Shown piece by piece: positions 9,335 to 20,900 of a stretch of 64,000 bases of DNA (position 1 is the first letter of the stretch; every line of letters begins with the position of its first letter). Below the pieces are notes generated by a model, which was given only the letters and a program-made list of their open reading frames with translations, did no database searches and had not been told where the DNA came from. The stretch lies in assembly GCF_023101765.2 (NCBI RefSeq), contig NC_064228.1, positions 672,501-736,500 of the forward strand. Reading direction: 5' to 3'. This stretch comes from Spodoptera frugiperda (Eukaryota > Arthropoda > Insecta > Lepidoptera > Noctuidae). The position numbers were made by a program, and so were the translations under genes.

Positions 9335-12300
9335 ATGAAGGAAATAATTATTCCGTTATGTGTTAACCTATTTCTTCTTGTGTTTTCGGTAAGTGTGTTT
9401 TACGTATTATCTATTCATCATGATCATCAGTCCCTTTTTTATTGTATTGTATGCGCGAACAGACGAATTAACTGATGGTAAGCAATCACCGTAACCTTTA
9501 GACACCCGCAACACCAGTAGAGTTACATATGTATGTATGATGTATTGTCGGCCTTTTGGGATTAGAGAGGCGAGAGGACTAATGGCTTAATGCGTGTTTG
9601 TTTTACATTTCGATAAAAAAGAGACACTGATTGGTTGGTTCGTTCGTGCCGACCAATCAGAGCGCCAAACGTGCTCTCGTTCAACGTAAAACAAACTCGT
9701 ACTAAGGGTACTGGACCTCCAGAAAAGCTGAACAATAAACTTAAAGAATGACGTGCTAATTGGTCAGGTCTAATTATTAATTTAAAGGATTTCTTCACGT
9801 GGTAGAGCCATATTTCTGTAAACATGTGTGTACCATTATAGTGATACCATGGTCTCATAGAAAAACGGCGTGGAACAACGCTTGCATTGTTTTTCACCGC
9901 GTAATTGTAAGCCCAATCGCCAAGTTAATTGGTTGATATAAATATAGAATTCACAAATATATTAACAAATACTAAATTCCAGGATGCCGTACCTCTAAAA
10001 CTGATACCAGGCGAACGCAACGTGATAAAGGACAAAGGAGTCACCCACACGATATCAAGATTTTACGTTGTACCCGAAGATTTTGGTGACGGAACCACAG
10101 TTAAAGCTTTGCGTTCAGATCTTGCGTCTTCTGAGACTTCTGAGAGCGAAGACTCTGTGACAGAAGATTTACTGGAAAGGGTAGAAGATGGAGGATCTTC
10201 AACAGAAGCATACAGAGTTACCGATGAAGTTGAAGAAGAATCCTCGTCATCTTCATCGTCGACAAAGTTGTTAAGAACATCTGTTACTACTGTGTTAACA
10301 GTAAGTATTGTTGTACGACTAACTTCAAAGTCAAAGATTTTTTTTCTAATGCTCAATTAGGCAATTTATTAAATGTTAAATTAGTTGAAGCTAGATGCCC
10401 GTTCCTAAGTGTAGCTTTTCCAAAAAAAAAAAAAATTATTTTATAATCTCTCTAATACATATTATAAATAGACCGTTTCTATTTAACTAGTTAGTTAATA
10501 AATTCTCCACGAATTTGAAAGTTTGCATCATTAATAATGATGGTACCTACTACCAATAAAAATTTTGTTAAAAATCACGGTTTACTCACGTAAATTAACA
10601 GAGAAGAACTGTTAATTTACGCTCTCTCGAAACCAGTAGTGGTCTCGAGACACTGAGGGAGGGTGACGCGGCGACATCGCGCAGAGTAGGCTGCGCGACT
10701 CGAAACTAGTAGAGCTTTTCTCCATTAACTTACGTTAGCATGTCTCACGATAGTTATTATAAAAAAGATTTTGTTGTTTGAAAATCTGGTCGAATTAACT
10801 GTGCTATGTTTGGCAAGGTAATTTTAAAACAACAAAAAGCAGATTCTTGATTGAAGTGTATTAATATTATGCATATCGCTTACTTTTCTCTTTTTTAGAA
10901 ATTAAACGTCATAAATGAGACTTCGAATCATAATGACTTAAGTCATCTACTAGTTCAACCAGTTAGTAGAGTAACATCTACAAATAGTAGTGCCAGTTGG
11001 AATGCTACTCGTGAAGGTGAAGAAACTCACGAAGAAATATTAACTGAAACAGTCAACAATGAAACGGATGATGGTGAGATTGATGATCAATTTTATTTAA
11101 GCTGTAATATGTTAATGAAAAGATTTGAAGTACCATAGTAGTAAAACGGTAAAAAATATTTGAAGTACCACCCAAGAAGCATGATCTAAGAAAAAAAAAA
11201 TAGAAGTAAATATCTACAAAACATTGAACCATACAAAATAAGATTATTTCTAAATAAAACAGCAAAAATATCAGAATCATTCTATTAATTTTATTTCAGT
11301 TAAGTATAGAAGTCAACGCTATAACACAGATATTTTGCAAAACAATTGTAGGCAAACAGGATAGATAAGCAACATTCTTGAAGGACTTCTACTTAAACAA
11401 ATTCTAATGATTTTTACGTTTCAGAAACAAATGTCCAGGCAGTATCCGACGATACTATACTTGAAGATGATTCAGTGAAGCTAGCAACATACTCGGATGT
11501 TGAAAATATAACTTCTTCCAACTTTATTTCGCAACAAGGCGTTGATGATAGTGAGATCAATGCAGATTCCCTTTTACGTGCAACTGTATTAACTGGTGAA
11601 AGCGATATAAATGTAAATGAAGAAGTATCGAGTGACGGTGACTCGTATTCAGTAACAACAGATGTTGAAAATGTGGTACCTATTGTTTACGCTCTTGATG
11701 AGCCAACAATTATAAATGAAAATGATTCGATAAGCCTTCAACAGCAACCGCTTGAAGAATCAGTGATAACTGATTCTGGTTCTGATGTTACAGATTTAGC
11801 TACAGAAGATAAAGAGACAGGTAATTTACGCTCGAGAATAGACGAAGAATACACTGACCCGTGGAGTATTGTAAGCAAAATGGGTAATGATGTAGTCTGG
11901 ACTAAAGAAGATAAAACAATCAAGGATATAACGGTTAAAAATGACATACACGTTAACGATAAAAAAGACAATGATGGTAGCTGGATTATCGTCAAAAGGG
12001 TTAAAAATTATAAACCCTCGTACATTGAAGATAAAACCGACAGTGAAGATGGTTTGACTATTGTCGATAGAATTAAAGCTGATCTATCCGGGCACATTGA
12101 TGATAAGCACAACAATATTCCCTCGAAAATTGAAGAAACGGTTAAAAATTATAAAACATCTCACATTGGAGATAAAAATGACAATGTTGATCTCTGGACT
12201 ATCGTCGAAAGGATTAAAAATGGTGTACCTTGGCACATCGAAGATAAAACTCCCAATGCTGTTCCCTGGACTATCGTCGAAAGGATTAAAAGTTATCACC

Positions 12301-15300
12301 CATGGCACATCGAAGATAAAAAGCAAAACGATATTCCCGTGAAAGTGGAAGCAAGGGTTAAAAATGATATACCCTGGCAACCTGAAGATCAAAAGACCAA
12401 TACTGGTCTCTTGTCTATCGTCGAAAGGATTGAAAAAGATCTACCCTGGCACATCGATGATAAAAGACATAACGATATTCCCTGGACTATCCTTGAAAGA
12501 ATTAAAAGTGGTCTACCCTGGCCCATTGGAGATGAAAAGCAAAACGATGTTCCCGTGAAAATGGAAACAAGGGTTAATAATGATATACCCTGGCAGCCTG
12601 AAGATAAAACGAGTAATACTGGTCTCTTGTCTATTGTCGAAAGGATTGAAAATAAACTACCCTGGCACATCGAAGATAAAAAATATAACGATATTCCGTG
12701 GACTATCCTCGAAAGAATTAAAGGTGGTCTACCCTGGCCCATTGGAGACAAAAAGGACACAGATATTCCCGTGAAAATGGAAGCAAGGGTAAATAATGAT
12801 GTACCCTGGCAACCTGAAGATAAAAAGACCAATACCGGTCTCTTGTCTATTGTTGAAAGGATTGAAAATAAACTACCCTGGCACATCGATGATAAAAGAC
12901 ACAACGATATTCCCTGGACTATCCTCGAAAGAATTAAAGGTGGTCTACCCTGGCCCCTTGGAGATGAAAAGGACAAAGATATTCCCGTGACAGTGGAAGC
13001 AAGGGTTAAAAATGATATACCCTCACATATTGATGATGAAACGGACAACGGTGATCGCGAGACTATCGTTGATACAATTAAAAATGATCTACCTTCTAAT
13101 CTTGAAGACAAAACTACCGATAAAGATTCTTGGGAAATAGACGAAATTGACGAAAAAAAACGATACATCGAAGATAACACGGACTACGGTGATCAAACGA
13201 TTATGGTTGAAAAGGTTAAAGAAGATCTAGACTCGTATAGTGAAGAGAAAACTAGCGTTAATGTTCCCTTGGCGATAGACGATAAGGATAAAAATATCGA
13301 AGAGAAACCGGAGGAGGAAGATTCCGTGACTATCGTTGAAAGATTTAAAAATGATCTACCATCTTATATTGAAGATACAACGGTCTACGATGCTCCCAAA
13401 ACTATCGTTGAAGGAGCTCAAGATGAACATTGGACTATAGAAGAAAAATTCAAAAAGGATATTCTTTCGACTATTAAACATTTACCATTGACTAAAAAGA
13501 CAACTGATTACAATTTACCTGGGAGTATAGAAGACAGAATAAAGGAAGATATCCTTACAACTATTGAAGGTAGAGGGAGTAATCAGCCGAGGATTATTAA
13601 AAAGGAAACTACCTACAATTTACCTCTAATCGTTGAAGATAGACTTGGTGACACTAATTATGTTGTTAAAAAGAAAATTTACAAAAATGTTCCGTGGACT
13701 TCTGGAAATGAAGTTGTTGGTACTGGGCCGTGGCATATTAGCCAATTACCAACAACAGGTCAATATCCTGCTACTATTTCTAAACAAGGTTATGCAATAA
13801 AAGATACAAACAAACAACCTTACCATGTGTATACGTATGTCGTTCATCCCCCATCTGTCGAAGCATCTACGGTTTCACAAGACAGACCAGATATAGACCA
13901 TATTATAAATGTCAAATCTACAAAGTACACTACTAAGCTTGCACCAAGTGTAGAAAATATTTATAAATTATCCACAATCCATAATCCAACAGAAACTGTA
14001 CATGTAAACAAACCAAGTACTTACGAGCTGCAACATAATATTGGCACAAGCTCTAATATCGTTCCTGGAACTTTACATAAATACACTTACAATATTAAAT
14101 CTGACGTCGTTGCTCCCAAAACTCCCCAAAATGAAGTTACTAATGTTTACTCTAATATTATTTCACAAAGTCCCCAAAACGATGATCATGCAATATTAGA
14201 CCACGGCACTAATAATCCTAAAGTGACACATGAATATAAATACACCTTGGAAACTAATGTTGTAACTCCTAAAACTCCCCGAGATGAGAGTCATATTATC
14301 AATACTAATATTATTTCGCAAAAACCCCAAGATTACAACCTCAATCTGAATTCTGGATCCAACAATCCTAAAGTTTCACATGAATACATTTACAAGGTAA
14401 AATCTCAAGTTCCCAAAGATCATAATATTTATTCCGGGGTTACTCCACAAAATGTTCAAGATTACAGCTTCAATGTAAATTCTGATATCGTGAATCCAAA
14501 AATTACTCACGAATACACTTACAATGTTGAGAATAACGTTGTTACTCCCAAAACTCCCCAAGATTACAGTGCTGATGCAGAAGCCAGTGCCGTTTTCAGC
14601 CCTAACAAAGACGTTGTCACTCCTGTAACTTCTCAAGATGTCAGTTACAGTACACATTCTGGCAACGTAGTTCCAAATACTCAAAATTACAATCTTAACA
14701 TAGATTCAGGCGTAACCCCTAAAACTCCTGTGGACTACAGTCATGTGCAAAAAGACATTCTAGCAGCTATGAAACCGGGTCCAGATTCTAAAATTATTCT
14801 TTCAACCGACCACTCATCACTCAATCTTCCACAAAAGCAACTACAGTACAAAAATCCTCAGTCTTATAAATGGAATCTCGAAGTAACAAAGCAACAACCA
14901 AGTGAAGATCGAGCATATTTATACGAAAATGTAATCAAACGTCCGACAGACGTTTCAACCATACACCAACAACTTGTGAAGCCTGAATACTTCGATTACT
15001 ATCAAACTCAAAACTTGGAACTAGCTCCAACGTACAAATTGTTTACTTTACAAAATTTGTTGAAACTAGCAGATGGGCTAAAGAGACTGAAGCTACCTGC
15101 TGGAACTAATGCACAGGAACACAGAGCACTAGATAATTTACGCACAGTTCTAGAAATATTGCTAATACAGGCTGATTACTTCGGTAAAGACAATGACTGG
15201 TATGAAAAGATATTCCATGACGTGCCTCCTCAAAATCGGCATCCGCTACAACTTTATACTTACCACTTGATTCGGCAAAGATGGTTACACGATTTGTTAT

Positions 15301-15890
15301 TGATACTGCAAAAGAATAATTTCGATCTCGATATTTTGCTTAATCCTGGAGTAATTTCGCTTCTAGAATCATGGAAGTTTCCTCAATATGTTCAGAATTA
15401 CTTAGAAGCAGAACATATACTTGGAAAAGGTTATGTGCAGCAGAATAACATTGTAAATCCTTTGGACCATCGCGTAGTGAATAACAATGATTGTCAAAAC
15501 TGCGCAGTGGATGTAGATAACTTTATAGCTAAACATGTGCTTAATGGTTATAGCCCAAAGAAGGAAAGATTAATTTTGAACATAGCTGGAGTAGGCGTCG
15601 AGCCTGATGCAGATGCAGTGAAAGGCATACTACAAAAATACTTGGTCAACAAGCATGCAATTGAAGATCAAGAGAACGTGATAATGCAAGACAATAAAAC
15701 TGAAATGCTGAAACAGATAATATTGTATTTGAAACATAAACACTATAGGACGGAGATCATATTTGATTTGATTCATAAATTGAATAGTGCTGTTTTACCC
15801 ACGTTGAATCAGGGATGTGCCCAACAAGACAGTATTTCCCAAAATATATATGATGTTATATTACCCACGTTGAGAAGATCACTGGAATAA
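9335..15890 (+). CDS. Large secreted repeat-rich protein A, unknown family
   Basis: Four exons: 9335-9388, 9983-10300, 10899-11073, 11425-15890; phases 0, 0, 1 all agree and every border is GT/AG. Predicted 1670 residues. Exon 1 alone codes the hydrophobic leader MKEIIIPLCVNLFLLVFS, so the product is probably secreted. Residues about 19-300 are acidic and Ser/Thr-rich. Residues about 380-850 are charged repeats built on a roughly 24-residue unit (consensus like WTIVERIK..LPWHIEDK), including three near-identical 72-residue blocks. Residues about 1060-1300 carry a second repeat around NPKVTHEY and VVTPKTPQDY. The last 290 residues look alpha-helical, with a CQNC pair. No enzyme motif. A structural secretion (silk, eggshell, gut or cuticle lining) is possible but unproven. 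The next gene has similar architecture and may be a relative. Confidence 0.8.
9425..9520 (-). repeat. Family C fragment in gene A intron 1
   Basis: Reverse-strand 'ACTGATGGTAAGCAATCACC' and 'GACACCCGCAACACCAG', the 3' end of family C. Confidence 0.55.
9594..9710. repeat. Family E MITE in gene A intron 1
   Basis: Right end 'ACTCGTACTAAGGG' and interior 'GACCAATCAGAGCGCCAAAC' match other E copies; left end is decayed. A family C scrap (GTGATACCATGGTCTCA) follows at 9840-9895. Confidence 0.65.
10575..10765. repeat. Family G variant in gene A intron 2
   Basis: Begins 'AATCACGGTTTACTCACGTAA', ends 'ATGTCTCACGATAGTTAT', with an internal perfect 13-bp inverted pair (10589-10601 with 10609-10621). 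Confidence 0.6.
12327..12974 (+). repeat. Three tandem 216-bp coding repeats in gene A
   Basis: Blocks 12327-12542, 12543-12758 and 12759-12974, each exactly 72 codons, each reading (N/T)D(I/V)PVK at its start and PWTILERIK near its end. A partial fourth block follows to about 13035. Differences are scattered single codons, so expansion is fairly recent. Each 72-residue block itself contains three 24-residue units. Confidence 0.9.
14040..14760 (+). repeat. Degenerate second repeat in gene A (NPKVTHEY / TPKTPQ)
   Basis: Four diverged copies of an about 55-residue unit carrying HEYxY, a VVTPKTPxD block and QDYxxxxxS. Less regular than the 216-bp array and apparently older. Confidence 0.7.
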
Positions 15891-17100
15891 TGAATTTATT
15901 TATATTAATATTTTAACGGCATATTTATTTATATATTATGTATTATATGTATGTATATAATTATTTTTGTTTTTGTATTTATTATATGAGGTATATATTT
16001 ATTATATGTAAATTAATTTTTGCTTTCATGTCATGTCGGCATGAGCTTATTTTATATATTATGTATTGTATTTATCTATTTATTTATATGAAAAATTCTC
16101 GTATATATCTCATTTGGTCAATAAATATTATATTATATGACTACTTGTGTATTTTTTATATAGCCCTAAATACCCCGCTTAATTTTTGTAGTATTTAAAT
16201 GATGGTCGACGGTAGTGAATGGATTATAATCGACCGTGGCGCCAATAGGTAAGTACAAAATTTCAGTAAACATTTAAACAAACATCTGTGTTGATAGCCT
16301 TATCATGTAATCAAGCTCTACCACTCATATCTTATTTTGATGGTTTTCAAAAGTCACTCTAAGATTGATTTTTATTTCTTCATTATATTATACACTATTC
16401 ATAAGTAAGTCTTATTTTTGAATCACCATAATATTAAGATGTTCTGTATTAACACGACGTTTTTAACTTGTTTTATTATTATCTGGACTCACTCTTAATC
16501 TTCATGACAACACAATATTATAACTTATTTTTACAACAACTACCTCTATTATGGAAATCAACTGGGGCTTGATTGGTAGAATAAAATTCATTAAAATTAA
16601 AACAGTTTAACATAAACATATTTTGTACGTATTACTTGTTAACAGTCGTATCCACTGTTGCAATCAATAAATTATACACCTGATGTAAGAAATGTATTGC
16701 ACATAGTAATATATAATTAATATTATATATTAAACAATCATTGTTATCAAATAAAGTTAATTTATTACAACTGTTATATAAATGTGAGTAATGTTACAAT
16801 ATTGTGTTAAAGATTAATTTGTCGGTATGAAAAATTATTAACAATCATTTTTCGTCATGTCAATTTTATAGTAAATTTTATTTGAATTTTTATTTAATAC
16901 ATCACTATCGACATACACGCACATTGCAGCGTTGAACGGCACAAAAACGACACAGTTACCATTTCAATATATAGGTATAATATTATATAACTTACATATA
17001 AAATAAATGATGCTAAAAGTGGTCTTGTATTTTTATTGTAAAATCTCTTACCAAGCTTATTTCAGTGTATTAGATTCAGAACGCAAATAATAATCTAAAA
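15891..17100. other. Intergenic AT-rich sequence after gene A
   Basis: Probable gene A polyadenylation signal AATAAA at 16120-16125. The rest is very AT-rich with TATATT runs; no gene or repeat family recognised. Confidence 0.4.
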
Positions 17101-17106
17101 CTTATT

Positions 17107-17345
17107 TTCTTACAAGATTTAAGTAAAGCTTTTGACTAGGTTACAATTGATTTATACGTGTCTTAGTCTTTAACCTTTTTATAAAAATGTAAAAATGTAA
17201 AAGATATAGTCACAACAGCTCAGTATATATAGAATAAATGAAAAATATTAATTAAAAAAGTCAAATCTACAATCACAATTATGCATCAATGAGGGTGTTC
17301 CTCAAGGTACCATCTTGGGTCCAATATTATCATTTACGTAACTAA
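17107..17345 (+). pseudogene. Decayed non-LTR reverse transcriptase fragment
   Basis: In one + frame 17107 onward reads LQDLSKAFD then a stop, and 17290-17325 reads GVPQGTILGPIL in another: two consecutive conserved reverse-transcriptase blocks of Jockey/CR1-type LINEs at about the expected order but with the segment between them shortened and frameshifted. Dead. Confidence 0.65.
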
Positions 17346-17895
17346 CAATGTCACTATTCTTCAGGTATTAAATAAAAAAGTTGATAAGTTAACTGAAATT
17401 ATTTTATCAAAAATAAATTATGAGACCTTAGTAATACATTGCAACGTGTTTAGCTTTCCCGACACCTGTTTCCACCGACCTTAACCTTATCAACAACCAA
17501 TATTGTGTCTGTTTAATTAAAAAAGGAATCAAACAAAACATTGAAACGAAATTGGAAACCATACGAGTAGATTATGTTTTCCGAATACTTGGTACAGTAT
17601 GAAACAGAATGTCGTATTGTTGAGACGTTAATTGAAACTTAACGGGCCCGTAAAGATTTATAAACCTTAAAAGCAAAACGTCCTACTTTGATATCACTGT
17701 ACAGACTAACTAGAACCTTAAAAAAAAACAAAACATGTATAACACCACTTTTCCTAATTTGGCAAATCATTGAATACATACAAAATATATATTCTAATAT
17801 AGCATTCAATTGTGTACTAGATGCAAAACAGGTCGTTCATATTATACATAATAGAATTGCGTTTAATCATTCAATTATTGTTCGCAATTTCACGG

Positions 17896-17928
17896 TATAT
17901 AATGTGACATGCCAATCAATTATATACT
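17896..17928 (+). promoter_or_regulatory. Candidate TATA elements of gene B
   Basis: TATATAA at 17896-17902 and TATATAC at 17921-17927, 86 and 61 bases before the ATG at 17982. Either spacing would give a short 5' leader. AT-rich context makes chance matches likely. Confidence 0.3.
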
Positions 17929-17981
17929 GTGTATGGTCCGATATATTTTGCAGACGCTATTTGAAGTTCTGACACGCCATA

Positions 17982-20900
17982 ATGATTTTGCGCCTAGTGT
18001 TTATTTTTTTTTTCTTAAGTGTCGTAACGGGAATTCCACAGGTAAGTTTATATTAGTTGATGAAGTATAGTAAGTGGACCGTTATGCGATATGGTGTCTT
18101 AAAGCAAAGCTTTAAGGTTCAAAGCTTTATGAAGAACTTATGTAAAGAGTTAATGAAATTAATGAAGAAGCTTTGGTTCAAGTGATCATTTCGTAATATT
18201 TGGTAATTAATGTAGTTATAAAGGAAGTAGACGAATTAATTGCTTAGCTAGTGCGACATACAGATAGCATTTAAACTAAAGCTTTACAGAACAAGCCTAG
18301 TATTATTAAAAAGTATTGAGTACTTCAGTAGTGATTAAATTTCGGGACTTCATTCAACAGTTTCAAAAGACAAGAACTGGAATTACACAGCTATCAGGGA
18401 AACTACATGTGGTGGCATTTTCAAAATACCGAAACATCAGCATTGTGAAATTAAAAAAAAAATGTAACAGCGTGGATTCTGTATGGTACATTTTCTGCGT
18501 ATGGTAGATTTTCTATTTTTCTCTACTAGCGACGATTGATCTGATGGTCCATCAGGCCTTTGCTGCATTTCTCCAACAGCTCTGCATTGGATATGCAAAT
18601 GCGACGTATGTTTCAGTTGCCGAAGACTTGAATTTTCCGTGAGATGTCTTAAGTGAGCTTCCACGTATCACATTCTAGGAGCATATGGATTTGAAATTGT
18701 ATCTGAAAATTTTGAGCTTAATCTTTCGAGTCAGTTTCTGTGACTACCAGACTGGCCAGTTACGCGTAAGTAAGTAGCTGGGACTTTGACCATTCGTGAA
18801 CCGATGTCCTCCTCACTACCTCTAGTTTCTGACACGATGTTCCCTATGCAAGCAAACTTGTAGTTGCATTCCGCTGCCTCTGTGCCAATCAGTAATGGTG
18901 TGTTGGACTTTCAGGTGTTGATCTTAAAGCCTTTTTCTGCCTGCTTCCTGTCGAACATTTTTCAGCTTTGTTTGCATGCCAGCGTGGCTATGACTCAGCA
19001 TGCAAATATCGTCAGCATAGTTCAAGTCTTCGTTGGATAATGTCCATTCCATCCCGTGGCGTCGTCTTCTGCGATGTGAAACATAATTCCATCGATTACG
19101 ACCAGGAACAGAATCGGCAATATGAGGCATCTTTGGCGGACAGCTGCTTGTCATCCGAAATAAGCCGGTCATGGCTCACTTCACTGGAAAAGACCTTGCC
19201 ATGTTCCAATCATCCGAATGTTCTTACAGGATTCCAATCTTCTTAATAGAACCTTGGCCATGGAGAATAAGTCAGCTTGTAGCATTTCCTTAGTATCGTA
19301 GGTCGAGCCCTGGTGTTTCACCTGGAATTAACACTTACAGCTGATGATGATGATGATAATGATGATCAGGCTGTTGCCATGCCTTAGGCAAAAATTCATA
19401 CTATTGATGAATACGTTGGAAAAACTTGAGAAACGAAACTAAAATCACTTGCGTTTATAGTATTTTATTAACTCGATGAAGCTCTAAAAATCATTTGGAA
19501 GACAGACGCAGTAGTTTATACATGTCAACGAATAAAAGCTATCTTAACACAGCACATTTAATAATCAAAGGCTAAAATTTATAGGTAAAGCAAAAATTTT
19601 AAAATATAATTATAGGTCTCAAAAATTCGTAAAAAATGTATACTAGGAGCAAAAACACGACGTACCAATAGAAGTCAGTTTTACGAGTAAGAGAAACAGA
19701 TATATTAATCAATTGTTATTTGAAGTTGGATGTCAAGCCAGCAGAATCGACAGCACCGCAGGCCAGGTCCGGCTCAGGTCCTTCTTCCAAAGAATGTTCG
19801 TGTGAGGAGCAGGAACAGAATAATTTGGTGCAAACATCGTCTCAAATCGTGTCTTCCACAAATGGCAATCAACCACCTGAAATGAGATTTGCAGAGGTAA
19901 GAACATCTACACCAGATGTACCATTAATCTCATCATCAGCTTCATTTGGGTTGATCATGAAGAAAGTACAAAGAGGAGATGCCATAATGTGATTGTGCAC
20001 AGCGACTCAAACTAAATGGCCCTATCCAATGATAAAGTGAAAACGTGTAGATAGGTTATAAGCGCTCACAAAGTGGGACATTAAAATGTGGACAATTGGC
20101 CACGTTTTTGTAGTATGGGGCCGCTAGATGGAAAATAGAAAGGGGCGTGATTGGTATCGTCTCGCGCTCTCCGTAAAGTGGCATGCATTATGCTAATGAT
20201 ACATCTCCTCTTCGTATTTGCTTCATGGGGTTAACAGTTGGTGCGGGATCATTATCATCTCCCATCCCAAGGCCCACAGGCTCGCATCGCAAGCATCGTA
20301 CGCAACGGATATTAGTTTGCTCGTACAACTGCGTCCACTGATCCGCATCGTACGGACCGCATCATCGGCAATGCCTACATGCGATGCGTACTAAAGACGT
20401 CATATCGAATGCGTACGATGCGTGCGATGCGTACGATGCGGGCCTGTGGACGCTTACCATAAGAATTCAGTCTAATCTGCGTTGGTCACTATATCCTGTT
20501 TGGTTTTCATTTTTTTTTTGTGTTTTATGTTTATGTGTGTAGTATGTTTTATAGTGTTTGTGTGTGAATTTTTACTAACCTTAAATTACAAATGCAAATT
20601 ATGTTCTGAGTAAGTAAGTTTTTCAGATTATTTTACTATTTTTTATTCTGGTTATTATGTGAAATCGTTGCATTGCTCTTGATTCATTTAAATAAAGCCG
20701 TTGCAAGACCTTGTATAGGTACAAGCTACGATAACTCGTCACGCTCCAATAAAATTTATTAATGAACCACTACTAAATAAAACAGGGAAAAAATGGGAAA
20801 GAGAATCACAACAAAAACGACACTACATCAACAATTTTTGTGAGAACGGGCACAAATCTTGTACACTCTACGCTTTCACAAAGCTTTGGCAAAGCGTGAA

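Noticed and set aside
10063..10356. 97-codon minus-strand frame over gene A exon 2
   Set aside because: Mirror of the Ser/Glu-rich coding exon; no independent signals.
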